Shown here in pieces: positions 1-10,894 of a DNA stretch of 64,000 nt. The notes under the pieces are model-generated. The model worked only from the letters and a program-made list of their open reading frames with translations, searched no databases and was not told the origin of the DNA. The stretch spans positions 1,728,650 to 1,792,649 of the forward strand of contig NC_085094.1 of NCBI RefSeq assembly GCF_963422355.1. Reading direction: 5' to 3'. The position numbers and the translations under genes were made by a program. Numbering within the stretch: the stretch's first letter is position 1; every line of letters starts with the position of its first letter. Source of the DNA: Corticium candelabrum. Taxonomy: Eukaryota; Porifera; Homoscleromorpha; Homosclerophorida; Plakinidae.

Positions 1-51
1 AAGTACCGGAAGCAAACCCTGCTTCAGAAGTACTTAGACCATCACGGCTGT

Positions 52-3000
52 CTAGAAAGAAGACATGACTTTACGAAGGATCCGAGTAGATCCCAGAAGC
101 ACTGTTTTCTGTAAGTGCTGCAGGTTGTGATGACCTGGAATAATGTCCAGCCACCGTGCAATACCTGCGTGCACTGTGCCCAAAGCTCCCAAGACCACCG
201 GAACCACCAGTGTTCGACAATGCCACATGCGGCTTATCTCCACTCGCAAGTCGCTGTACTTCGCCAACTTCTCAGCATGTTTCTTGCCAATGTTGCCATC
301 AGCAGGACAGCTGATATCAATAAGAAGACAAGTGTTTGTCTTCCTATTTCTGAGACAGATGTCTGGACGATTGGCTTTGATCTTCCTGGCAGTGGGGATG
401 GTGGTATCCCACATCATAGTAATGTCATCCGTCTCCACAAGCCTATCAGGATGATGCCGGTACCATCTGCTCTCCACTGGAACCCCAAAATGGCGACAAA
501 CGTCCCAGTGAATGATGGATGCCACCTGATTGTGTCGATCAGTGTAGTCCGTCGGTGCCAAAGCACTACAGCCTGCCACAATGTGGTCGACTGTCTCCAG
601 GCCTACACTGCACATGCGGCAAGTAGGACTGACATCACGATGTAGAATCTTGCGCTCATAGTACCGAGTCCGAAGAGCTTGGTCTTGAGCAGCAACAACC
701 AGTCCCTCAGTTGCAGCAGGAAGATTCGCTGCCTTTAGCCATCCGTAGGTCTCTTTCATGTCCACAGGCGGTTGCTCAGTGAGACGACGATACTGCCCGT
801 GCATAGGCTTCCCGCTCCAGGATCGCACACGAAGAGAACTGCAACACGTGCGGTAATGTCTCGCATCTGTTTTAGGCGCTTGCTCGAAGCCACCTTCTAC
901 CGAGATGGATGCATTCCTGTGTAAGTTCTGCGACTTGTCGTCCAAAGCAAGACTCCTCCGCAGCTGTGCAGTAAACCGACAAGCCATGCGCTTGATCGAG
1001 TGTAAAGATTTTCCAGAGTCACACTCCCGTATCATCTGCATGAAAGGATCAGAACTGTCAGCAAGGTAACAGTTCAGCCTCACAATACAAGATTGATATG
1101 TCGACTCAATCTGTTGTAACCCCCTACCCCCATCACTGCAAGGAGCGTACAGTCGGTCAACGTCTGCAGCAGGATGGTGGACACCGTGCATAGAGAGAAG
1201 CTTTCTGGTCCGTCGATCGAGCTGCTGCAGGTCCGTGCACCCCCAATGAATGACGCCAAAACCGTAAGTGAGAACCGGTAGTGCAAACCCATTGATGGCT
1301 AGAATCTTGTTCCGACCATACAACTCAGTCTGGAGAACCACCTTCACTCTGCGCAAGTACTCGCGACGGAGTCTCTCCCGCATCATGCTGTGCTGAATAC
1401 CGTTACTCTCATCCACACCCAAGTACTTGTAGACTTGACCCGGTTCCAGACAGTTGATGGTGTCCGTTTTTCCTACCGTCACCCCAGAGTTGTGTCCAGA
1501 TAGTCTGCCGTTGACAAAGTGTGCAACAGCACATTTGTCCAGACCAAACTTCATCTGGATGTCATCAGAGAAGGTACGAACCGTGTGCAACAACCCGTCC
1601 AACTGATCAGAGTTTCTGCCATACAGCTTCAGATCATCCATGTAAAGTAGATGACTGATAAGCTGACGTTTGGCAGTCTCACCATGCCCAGTGGTCATCC
1701 GGTAGCCGTAACCGGTTCTGTTCAGCTCCTTGCTCAGAGGATTGAGAGCCATACAGAAGAGAAGTGGAGAAAGTGAGTCACCTTGGAAAATACCCCTCCT
1801 GATCTGCATAAGCCTTGTCTTGATAGTACTATTCCCGCAAGAAAGCACCATCGATGTCCTCCAACTCTTCATCACACGTGACAGGAACCCGCACAAGACT
1901 GGACTGATCTTATGCAGCTGAAGGCATTGGAGCAACCAACTGTGTGGCACGCTGTCATAGGCTTTCTGGTAGTCCACCCAAGCCATGCTCAAGCTCTTGT
2001 GCCTGGTCCTACAGTCTTCGGTAAGCAGCTTGTTGATCAACAGCTGATCCTTTGCACCAAAAGATCCCTGTCGACAACCTTTCTGCTCCGGAGCCATGAG
2101 GTTTCTCTGATCCAAATGCCCTGCAATCCTCTGCCTGATGACTGAGGTGAGGGTCTTATAGAAGACAGACAGACACGTGATAGGCCGGTAATTTTTGGCC
2201 TGGTCAGTCTTGTCATTCTTAGGAATCAGAGTAGTTATTCCTTGAGACAACCAGTCGGGTACAGAGTCTGGATTCTGAACCAGCAGGTTGTAGTTACGAG
2301 TCAGATCAGTGTGAAGACACGTGATACGCTTGACCCAGAAACCATAAACCTTGTCTGGACCAGGAGACTTCCAGTTCCCCATCCTTTTGAGACACGATGT
2401 GATCTCATTGTCTGAGATAGGTAACCACTGCTGCTCATCTTTCCGGTGCGTCTCGTCATCGGTTTGACGTCTCAGCCAGAAGGCAGACTCATTGTGATGT
2501 ACCTCAGTTTCTAGGATACCACCCCAATACTGTTCGATCTCAGACTCGGATGGCGGGGAAGTGACCCGGATAGTCTGCTTATCCAGCTCTCTGTAAAACC
2601 GTCCAGCATCTCGTTGAAACAAACCATTCTGGCGAAGTCTCTTACGATTCTTCTCCAGCCTCCTGGTCCGCTCGACCTTGGACTTAAGTTCCATTTTCAA
2701 TCGATTGATGGAGACCTCACAACTCTCCGAACAGGAAATGCCCAACCGATGCCGAAGACGTCGGAGTTCATGTAACATACGAATGCCCGATGAACCCTTT
2801 CTAACCTCCAGCAACAGTGAGATCGCACGTCGAAGTGTGAGAATCTCCATATCCAGCCTTCGTCTCCATGTCGGTGTTTGAGAATTGGTTGACTTTGTCG
2901 TCTTTAAGCCCCGCCTTTTGGACACTAGCGAAGCAGCAGAGTATACCAGGTAACTGATTTCACTCATATCTGGTTCATCCTTTAACGAACTGATGATTGT

Positions 3001-3783
3001 GTTAAGATCACCAATAAGCTTCAGGGTTCCACTGTTCACAAAGATCCTTGGAAGGCATTGTCTCTCACAGATAGGAATTTGCCTGACTTTCTGCAACTCC
3101 TCAAGAAACTCTCGACGAAGTACAGGGTCCACAGCAGCATCACAATCAAGCGAAAGACCATCCTCCGTTTGGCAGCAGTCTGGACTGAGTTGAGATGAAG
3201 AAGTTTCCATCCTTTCTAGCCGAGAAGCTATACTAGGATGTGTAGTCATCAGATCAGAGCTCACAGAGTCACAAGGGGATGGTGATTCCCCAACAGCACT
3301 ACACTGAACTGAATCCAAAGTGTCATCTACGGATAGGATATCACCACTATCTCTTGCAGATGAGCAGTCCTTAGAGAGAACAGTGACTGACTGAACAAGG
3401 GAGCCATCTTCCAAGTGATTAGCAAACTCATGATCCTCTTGCATCATTGACACGACAGATTTCCCACCACGTGCAGCAGGCGCCATCCTGACTGAAGCCA
3501 TGCAAGGTGACACATTGTCAAGCAAAGGCGTGACAACTGAGCTATCAGCTGATAGAGCAGAAACCACATCCAACGCCGACATCTGCACACCACGACAAAC
3601 ATCAGTCGTAACAGATAACAAACCTGAGACGGGCTTTCCATCCTGTGCGGCCTCGCGTTTAATCTCCTCCAACTCTGATTCAGTCAGACTTCCAGAAGTT
3701 AAGAGATATCGCTTCTGGTCTGCTAAACGCTGCTCAGAGACGTCAGTCAGAGAAGGATTTCGTTCACACCACAGCTGATGCAT
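52..3783 (-). CDS. LINE polyprotein: reverse transcriptase, CCHC zinc finger and restriction-like endonuclease
   Basis: This ORF copies element RNA into DNA by target-primed reverse transcription. The first ATG is at 3783 (1243 codons); the frame is open further upstream to about 3834 through GTG and TAC codons, and R2-like ORFs can use non-ATG starts. The N-terminal 400 residues are Ser-rich then basic and not recognisable. The RT motifs are KSPGPDKV, NYRPIT, the DYQKAYDSV motif A, FQGDSLSPLLF and the YMDD catalytic box (near 1632-1643). Further on are a CX2CX8HX4C finger (about 560-620) and an RPD...LLIDI endonuclease signature (about 305-380). No stop or frameshift interrupts it, so the copy is young and could be active. 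The stop is TAG at 52-54. Confidence 0.88.
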   Translation of the reverse strand: MHQLWCERNPSLTDVSEQRLADQKRYLLTSGSLTESELEEIKREAAQDGKPVSGLLSVTTDVCRGVQMSALDVVSALSADSSVVTPLLDNVSPCMASVRMAPAARGGKSVVSMMQEDHEFANHLEDGSLVQSVTVLSKDCSSARDSGDILSVDDTLDSVQCSAVGESPSPCDSVSSDLMTTHPSIASRLERMETSSSQLSPDCCQTEDGLSLDCDAAVDPVLRREFLEELQKVRQIPICERQCLPRIFVNSGTLKLIGDLNTIISSLKDEPDMSEISYLVYSAASLVSKRRGLKTTKSTNSQTPTWRRRLDMEILTLRRAISLLLEVRKGSSGIRMLHELRRLRHRLGISCSESCEVSINRLKMELKSKVERTRRLEKNRKRLRQNGLFQRDAGRFYRELDKQTIRVTSPPSESEIEQYWGGILETEVHHNESAFWLRRQTDDETHRKDEQQWLPISDNEITSCLKRMGNWKSPGPDKVYGFWVKRITCLHTDLTRNYNLLVQNPDSVPDWLSQGITTLIPKNDKTDQAKNYRPITCLSVFYKTLTSVIRQRIAGHLDQRNLMAPEQKGCRQGSFGAKDQLLINKLLTEDCRTRHKSLSMAWVDYQKAYDSVPHSWLLQCLQLHKISPVLCGFLSRVMKSWRTSMVLSCGNSTIKTRLMQIRRGIFQGDSLSPLLFCMALNPLSKELNRTGYGYRMTTGHGETAKRQLISHLLYMDDLKLYGRNSDQLDGLLHTVRTFSDDIQMKFGLDKCAVAHFVNGRLSGHNSGVTVGKTDTINCLEPGQVYKYLGVDESNGIQHSMMRERLRREYLRRVKVVLQTELYGRNKILAINGFALPVLTYGFGVIHWGCTDLQQLDRRTRKLLSMHGVHHPAADVDRLYAPCSDGGRGLQQIESTYQSCIVRLNCYLADSSDPFMQMIRECDSGKSLHSIKRMACRFTAQLRRSLALDDKSQNLHRNASISVEGGFEQAPKTDARHYRTCCSSLRVRSWSGKPMHGQYRRLTEQPPVDMKETYGWLKAANLPAATEGLVVAAQDQALRTRYYERKILHRDVSPTCRMCSVGLETVDHIVAGCSALAPTDYTDRHNQVASIIHWDVCRHFGVPVESRWYRHHPDRLVETDDITMMWDTTIPTARKIKANRPDICLRNRKTNTCLLIDISCPADGNIGKKHAEKLAKYSDLRVEISRMWHCRTLVVPVVLGALGTVHAGIARWLDIIPGHHNLQHLQKTVLLGSTRILRKVMSSF

Positions 3784-3825
3784 GGGTTTTCTGAAAGCAG
3801 AGAACTTGCATGACAACAGCACGTA

Positions 3826-3826
3826 G

Positions 3827-3867
<41 letters not shown>
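3826..3867. repeat. (ATT)n / (TAA)n microsatellite at the LINE 5' edge
   Basis: There are about 12 near-perfect ATT units on the plus strand, which read TAA on the element strand. The LINE frame becomes open immediately inside this tract, so it marks the upstream element boundary. Confidence 0.9.
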
Positions 3868-6388
3868 GTATACATAACAAACGAAAAGAACACAGAAACT
3901 TTATTGATATCATACTACGCATAAGCTAACCATACTATAACCAATTAAAAAATTACTATTATTATATCATCATCATAACATCAAAATATTTATCTCAACT
4001 CACTGCAGCAGAGAATCTATCAACTCCACTGCATTATTGCATCAAACAGCTCATGCCATGGCCAGCAGCTGCCCAACATAATCACTCAGTTCCGTAATGT
4101 ACCTCAGTAACCTGGGTTAGTATGTAGAATTAATAATAATAATTAATAACACGTAAACTATCAAATAATCAACTAACTAGACAATTGTATATCCATTTAC
4201 TCAAGTGCATTATATTGTCGATTAATTAGACCATGAAGATACATACAATGAATTTTATGCACATGCAGATCTAAACTAGCTGCCACAACAGTAAACCACA
4301 AATACCGAACTATTTAATTACTATAGGTCTATACACATTTGATTCTCCAAAAGCGTCAAAAACATGTCTAGATACCCATTTCATACCTTTCACTGTCGCA
4401 GCCTGCTGTACGTCTATTCACACTAGATATTTATCTAGTGAAATAATTATTATCTAGTGATCGGAGAGTACAAGCCACGGCTAGATCGCGACAGTTCACA
4501 GCTGCAGGTTGCATATACTGCAAGCCTGTACAAGCTATAACATCCAAAGGAACAGAAATAAATGTTTGACATGTAATACGCATGCGTTAAACAGTTTCTA
4601 GGTGTCGGCAATTCTACCCCGCCCCGGAACAAATCCATAAAACAGCGTCTGAAAATCCGAGGGACAACATGTGCGCAAGCGTATTGCACACCTTTTGGTT
4701 GCCGCGCTTGCGCATTTGATCAACCAGAACAAATCCGCTGGTACACCGGCTCTAGTTAAAGAGGACATATCCCTCTTTAATATGTACATGCCAACATTGA
4801 ATCGAAATTGATTAGATCATATCTAGACGTGTAGAAGCAGTACACACCTACAAGGTGCAGGTAGCAGTTTCACTGAAGTTCCTTCTACGTTCTTGAAAAA
4901 CACTCAATCTAAAAATGAAAAGAGAGTTTAATTAACGGTTATTGCTGCACATGGCGGTATCGTTGCAACGCGGTATTAGCTAGCAGCGCATACTATGACA
5001 ACATAGCGGTACCGCTGCAACACCGGTATCGCTAAATTCTGCGGTATCTTCACACCACGAAAGTGTATCGCTGAAACCTCTAGTAACGGTATCGCTGTCA
5101 TTCGGAAGTTTCGCTACAAGACGCTCGGTGGCATGCACAACAAGACGGCGTCTGCACCACGACATGTACAGTGACAGTATCAGTACTAACACGTCCGTAT
5201 ATGTGTTTTACAACCTATCTAGATATACGTGTGTGTGTGTGTGTGTGTGTGTGCGTGTGTGTGTGTGTGTGTGTTACATTTATATACACGTATGTGTTTT
5301 ACGCCCTATATACGTGTTTTACATCCTATATATACGACTAACTAATAAAGTCACGTTCCTCGTGCCATACAAATGTACTAGCGCTACAAAATGATTAAAT
5401 CATTGGTTTGGTTTTTACGCTCTAATAGCATGAGCTAAGGCCATAAGAATAAAATTACTTGTTTGACAGGAGTTGCGCAGTAAAAATCTGCGCCCCGTTT
5501 TATTATATATTTTATCATTAACAGTAACTCTTAATGCACAGAAATGTACAGTACCCATATATACCTCCTTAAATTAAAGTTAATACAACCAGCATTCAAC
5601 TACCAAAAAGGATTAAAAATTAATTTTTGAAACTTAAAATTTAGTATAATTTGAAACACGCCCACCAGCCAAAAACTGGTGCGCGAGCTTATGTCAAACA
5701 ACAACTCTATGTAAGTTTATTATTGTGCCCTTTTATGAAACAGCTGTAATAAGCTGTCAATCATTTTCAAAATTGCAGGTGCTGTTTTGTTTTCAATAGA
5801 GGGTGGGGTATGGTTCGAAGACTCTAGAGAAAATTTCGTTTGTTTACTACATGATATATAATAATTATGGATGGCCCTTTACAGCATTACTAACGTACAA
5901 TCAAAAATTGTCAACAAAACGTGGTGGTTGCTACCTACCAGAACAATGCATGCACATAATATTAATGCTATTACATCTGACAGTAACTACAGTCAAGCCA
6001 ATACATATAAATCTGACATAAGCCAAATTTACAAGATCCGGTTTCTTCACCTAAGTCACTAAATAAACATTGATACGCCAGAGTTGACAATTTCCTCAAA
6101 GCAATACTTGTGACTCAGAAACGAGAAACATTCAATCCAATTATTGCATCAATGAAAGCAAACTTGTCTGCATCAACAAAGTCAGATATAGCTATGTTGA
6201 TATCTACAATAAGAAAGAGACTAGTTACAACCAGAAAGCCAAACTTACAACGTACTGCAAAGCTAAACTTAAAGACTTTTGTTGCATAAGTCACATATTG
6301 AAACGTTACACTATGCTTAGAGTGTAAATACTTAGAGTGTAAATATCTGTGAACATGAAGTTCATGGTGTACCCTCTAGGAGGGTTCA
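3868..6388. other. AT-rich intergenic DNA, no gene recognised
   Basis: No convincing exon is visible on either strand. The stretch contains a (TG)n tract near 5231-5271. Around 4955-5110 there are several imperfect copies of a GGTATCGCTG-like motif, which may be a short degenerate satellite or transposon debris. The short ORFs in this span have low-complexity or random composition. Confidence 0.5.
5231..5271. repeat. (TG)n microsatellite
   Basis: An almost uninterrupted GT dinucleotide run with a single GC interruption. Confidence 0.9.
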
Positions 6389-6444
6389 GTGAAAGAAGTA
6401 ACTCCAGCACACAGAAACACAGGTACAGACACAGACGTACAAGT

Positions 6445-6476
<32 letters not shown>

Positions 6477-6646
6477 ATGAAGAAGAAAGAAACAATCCCT
6501 TAGATTTTAAGACACATTGGAGAAGACGTTTGTCAGTACAACTTCAGCGTTGCAATGCCTCGGTGTTGGCTAGAAAGATGATCAGAGTAACATATGGACA
6601 GAAAGCTGGCCAAAGTCTAGATCTTGTTCAACTTTCAATTCAGTAA
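6389..6646 (+). pseudogene. Possible mobile-element-derived ORF fragment
   Basis: This 85-codon ORF starts in an (ACAG)n tract. It ends with a basic stretch (WRRRLSVQLQRCNASVLARK) that resembles C-terminal tails of retroelement proteins. I could not assign a family. The flanking simple repeats and the lack of splice-consistent neighbours argue against a host exon. Confidence 0.25.
6452..6478. repeat. (ACAG)n microsatellite
   Basis: About seven tandem copies of the tetranucleotide. Confidence 0.9.
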
Positions 6647-6802
6647 ACTAAAGTTTGGTTTGTAGTCTCCGTAGGGGAGCTTTTTAATTAATGCTACTTG
6701 TTATTTGTGTATTGTAATTGTAGTTGTAACACTTGTTGTTCATTAGCTGTTACTTTAGTTTCACCTGTATTAGCTTTAAGGTATAAAAATATATGAAAAT
6801 TT

Positions 6803-6858
6803 GACAGACAGACAGACAGACAGACAGACACGCACGCACGCACACACAAGCACACACG

Positions 6859-6899
<41 letters not shown>

Positions 6900-6914
6900 A
6901 CACAACCACACACG

Positions 6915-6961
<47 letters not shown>

Positions 6962-6966
6962 CCATG
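6803..6966. repeat. Compound (CAGA)n-(CA)n microsatellite
   Basis: A CAGA run at 6803-6830 passes into a long CA tract with GC interruptions. Open frames on both strands here (His-Thr or Cys-Val repeats) are a consequence of the repeat, not genes. Confidence 0.92.
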
Positions 6967-7085
6967 CACACACGCGCACACAAACCTTAACCATGATCCA
7001 TCATTAAACCAACACAGAACAGTACACCGCACACTAAAAATTTGTAAAAATTACAGAAAGCTATCCAAAAAATAAAGAATAAAGG

Positions 7086-8980
7086 CTACTCAAACATATC
7101 TAGCTCACCTTGCCTAGCCGTATCATTTTTACTTAACCATTCAAGAATAGGCTCTCTTGCCTCTTGTGCCATCTCCCGCAGATCTCTTGGTCCATGACAA
7201 TGTGGGCTACAGCAGCAGCAGACAGATTTTAAAACTGTTGATGCTACTGGCGTTAAAACACATTGCGAGACGTAAAAACTGTTCTTTGGGCGGCCAGCTT
7301 TCAAATTGTCACAAAGCGACGTCACAAGTGTGTGTGGGCATGTTGTATCTATCCATGGACTCACAATAGAGTTCTCAGGCCAGAAGTCCTTGTACACATC
7401 TGTTACAGACTGTTTGTGGTAAATCAGAATAACTGTCTTTTTCATCTCCCTGATGCTAGTTGGTGTCACATCAGACAGTGGTTTCGATGCATCATATGGA
7501 TAGAGATAAGGACCAACGGTTTCTTTAATCAAATCAATTAAACTATTGTCACTGTTCTGTTCCCAGTCATAAAATTTCTTAAAATCGAGAAATATAACCT
7601 CATATGGATGTTTCTCTACAAACTGGGCAACTGCTTCCAAGGCTGGAGCAAGAGGATCAGCTATTAGTGCATGACACAAGAAAAAGTTCCTGTCTGGTAG
7701 TCCATTGCTGGCATTTCCCTGAGCAACACGAAAATCAAAGAATCTAAACAGATCACATCAAACAGAGAAAGACATCCAATATTTGCAACCATCTATGCAG
7801 CATCTGCCTGCTTCTCTGCATGTCTGTCATTCAGTTCGTAAAAGTAAATGATACTTATCTCACAGCATCTAGCTCTGAGTACACTAGAAATTGAACCTCC
7901 AGTTTGAAGTGTTTCACATAATATTATATGAAACCAATAGATCTATGATGCAAAGTTATTAAACTTTACTCACTATCAATAATGTAAAGTTTCTAGTTGA
8001 AATACCATTTGCTGTGTGTCTTGATAAACATACTGTCAACCAGTCTGTCATTATAGTCTTTGTCAGTTAGCGTACGTGTTTGGCTGCTTTCTTGTTACTT
8101 GCATGTTTGTCTCTCTTAAATACCCATTATACCTCATTTAGGGGCCGGTCGTTATTAATTGTCCGGGGGGGGGGCTAGCAAGATTGCCGAGGTTCTCATA
8201 GTTTGATATGTGACCACTGCAAAATATGCCTGCTAAAGACTTCTGACCCCCACTGTCTGTCGGTTAGCTTAATTCAGATGAACCCCATATATGTGCATAG
8301 ATGCATGCAGTTTATATAATCATGTAGGTATGTACAATAAAAAGTAGTCTGTTCAGGGCTCTAGGTATGATTTCTAAAGTTGGTCTTTTCTATTCAACCC
8401 GCTGACAAACAAATAAAGCAGGAATTGCTGCTTTCAGTAATGCAAGTGTGCAAAGCCCCTAGAAACAAACTGTTCTTGCATACAATTCTATAGTATACTA
8501 CTTCCCTAGATACCTTACAAGTTATAAAGGACGTGTTTGTGCATTCTAAACACCGCTACAGACCTTACAAGTTACGAAGGAAGTGTTTGTGGATCCTAAA
8601 CTCTGCACAATGCAAACGTACTAAAAACTAGGGATCTCCAAACTAAGCTTTTCACTATTTACTACTAATAAAGCTTACCTAATGCCGTTTTCCATTTGTT
8701 CCGCCACATTTAAGTCTTGTGTCAGCGACCACCTCGCAATGACAGGCTTGACACAACATGAGCCAATCACGGGGATGTTGGCTAGGAAGCGATACGGACT
8801 GTCACGCAGCAGTGATGACTGGCTACTTATGCTTGACGTGCCAGAGTCGTGTGATCCAGGAAAAGCAATAGAGGTGAGCGGGCGACTTGAAAACTCAGGG
8901 ACTTGAGCAGTCAAACGTTCCATCCAATTTTCGCGATAACCTGGACTGGAAGTACTAGTAGGTATCGAGCTGTAAGTCAT
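7086..8980 (-). CDS. PLCXD: PI-PLC X domain-containing protein (PLCXD-like), two exons
   Basis: Exon 1 is 8980-8679 and exon 2 is 7743-7086; they join in phase 2 across a GTAAGC...TTTAG intron and give 319 aa plus TAG. The product matches the PLCXD family in length and layout: GSHDSGT near residue 41 carries the first catalytic His, and the exon junction creates GIRFFDFRVA. FFLCHAL carries the second His, and EVIFLDFKKFYDW follows. PLCXD proteins are small cytosolic or membrane-associated PI-PLC X-box proteins with no PH, EF-hand or C2 domain; none is seen here either. A Cys cluster (CCCC) occurs near the C-terminus. Start choice: the ATG at 8980 begins a short polar leader before the X domain. 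Enzyme activity is inferred from the two His residues. Confidence 0.88.
7744..8678 (-). other. Intron of the PLCXD-like gene
   Basis: The 935-bp intron is bounded by GTAAGC (donor, 8678) and TTTAG (acceptor, 7744). It contains a G9 run near 8164 and two short similar segments around 8515-8600 that share an ACCTTACAAGTTA-like motif. No coding signal was seen. Confidence 0.75.
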
Positions 8981-10894
8981 TGCAACTTGGATGTAGCGCT
9001 ACAGTAGCCGATATCTAATTTAGTTAATGCAATGTAGGTTGACTCCACCCCGTGAGCCGGCGCGCGCATTGCGTTTTAGGGGAGGTACAAGATTAGTACA
9101 CATGCGCTTACTATTGGAGCGTTCATTCAGGCTTTCTCGCGTCTTTTACACAAGCTCTCAAATTATTGCTTCCTTATGACCGAGCAATTCTCTTCTAGTT
9201 CATCTACTCCGCCGGCGAATCAGCAAGTGGTCATCCCACGGCACGAGCTAAATGCCATAATTAATGAAAATGGCGATTCAAGTGGAATTCGCCGCTCGGA
9301 ACAGTAACGCTACAGCGTCAGGTACAAATCTGAGACTTCGTTAGCACTGTGCAGGCAGCATGGGCCGGAAAAAATTGGCGCGTACCGTTGAGATCGCTGC
9401 GCGCGCTATTGTCGCCGTGCCCGCAAAAAGTAATAATACGGCGGCCGTAACAGACTCGTGACTGGTGGCGGCCACAGATCGCATTCTCGTCCGATGCCGG
9501 CTACCCGACTTATCGCCTCCTTGCCAATCGCCATGACCGTTGTCTGCCATAGCTACCGCCTATCTCCTAGGACAGCTGTCGTTATCAGGTTTTGCTAAGA
9601 TCACAGTGTCCGTTGGCTTTCCGCTAAGACCAGTGTCTTGGACATTATTTTCGCTCAGGTACACCTCTATCTGTCCACGTAATGGCTAAGAGCGCCGCCC
9701 TATGCCGCATACTGGGCTATAACCGCTGTCTATTTCGCTTACTGAGAAGACCGCTGTCATCTACAGCTTGTGTTTTTGACCGCGGATGGCCGCGAATTGT
9801 GTTTCTACTGCTGAGTTGCCAAATCCGCTGTTTTTCGTGCCCAGGATCGTCTCGGTCTGTGCTCCTTTTTGATCATTCCAATTTTTGCATTTCAATGCTG
9901 TTAAAAATTGCAAATGTCTTAAATATTTTAATGTACAATTGATTTTTTTACAAACCATAAACCAAAAATTTGCAATTTTGGTTGAGCAGTGATTCTATTG
10001 TTTGATAAGGACGTTGTTCAACTGTTGGAAATGTATCTTATTGTCAATTGTTAGATTTTAATGTTTACACAAATTGAAAATTGCAACAGTAGCAGTGGTA
10101 CCATTTCATCATTCTAATTTTGTAATCTAGCATCTTGCTAAACATCTCGGCCAACATATAAAGTGCCACCGCCGCCGTGGCCTGAACTGTTTGGATGTAC
10201 TATAAGTACCGGCTGTAGGTGTTATTTGTATTAGTTAATGAAGTTTGATCACCGATAATTGCACACGTCGTTTCCACGGTACAGTGTAGTCTACACACAC
10301 CGTTCATGACCATGCAGCTTTATGGTAGGGCAAAGAAAGTAACGTAAGACCAATTTATGAATTTACGAAACAAAAAGTATCCTATCTAAATAAAAGAAGG
10401 CTAAACGTACCTGACAACAACGGTCAATGTTCTGTACTTTGATAGCTAAGACTACCCTGAAAACAACGTGTGAAATTATCGGCTATTGCGCATCAAACTT
10501 TATTAACGTACAACTAGCTATATTGCCCGGCTTCGTCCGGGTGCATTCAATTGTGAGGAATTATCATGAAAGTATCTTGTCTAAAATTTTAGTTACAGTC
10601 AGATGTTCTAGGTAATTAGCAGTGAGTGTTTCATTTACACTTAGATTCCGCATGCCGTCGTTAGTTTTGGATAGTGTCAATTTAATTCTAATTTAGAAAA
10701 CTTTCAAGAAATGAAACGCTCCTAGAATGAACCAAAATGCCCTTATATATTAAAAAAACGCACGTCATCTCTTGAACTCTACATTAAACCATTAACTAAT
10801 CCATCGTAGCGTCACATATTGTGATTTTGCATTTAATTGTGACGTCACCTACTGTGGCATCGCCTAGAATGTCCTATTAAACGCTCTATTTTGA
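8981..10894. other. Intergenic DNA upstream of the PLCXD-like gene
   Basis: No exon could be supported. The 9040-9800 part is more GC- and CpG-rich than the surroundings and probably includes the promoter and 5' UTR of the minus-strand gene. Around 9590-9770 variants of a 'gctaagaccagtgtc' motif recur, suggesting a degenerate short tandem repeat. A perfect hairpin (CCCGG-CTTCGT-CCGGG) lies near 10527-10542. Confidence 0.45.

Larger units (their letters stand above)
1..3867 (-). mobile_element. R2/R4/Dong-type non-LTR retrotransposon (LINE) with restriction-like endonuclease
   Basis: The long minus-strand ORF at 52-3822 combines a LINE reverse transcriptase with a C-terminal CCHC zinc finger and a PD-(D/E)xK-type endonuclease. 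That domain order defines the R2/R4/NeSL/CRE group of site-specific LINEs. On its 5' side the reading frame stays open right up to a (TAA)n tract (about 3826-3867 on the plus strand as ATT), so the element junction appears to lie in that microsatellite. The 3' UTR and 3' junction run off the window at position 1. Dong elements are known to insert in TAA repeats, so assignment to the R4/Dong clade is an inference from junction plus domain order. Confidence 0.85.

Noticed and set aside
115..645. Plus-strand ORF of 176 codons
   Set aside because: It is antisense to the LINE endonuclease region and has no protein features of its own.
6694..7032. Cys/Val- and His/Thr-rich ORFs on both strands
   Set aside because: They arise from the (CAGA)n-(CA)n microsatellite.
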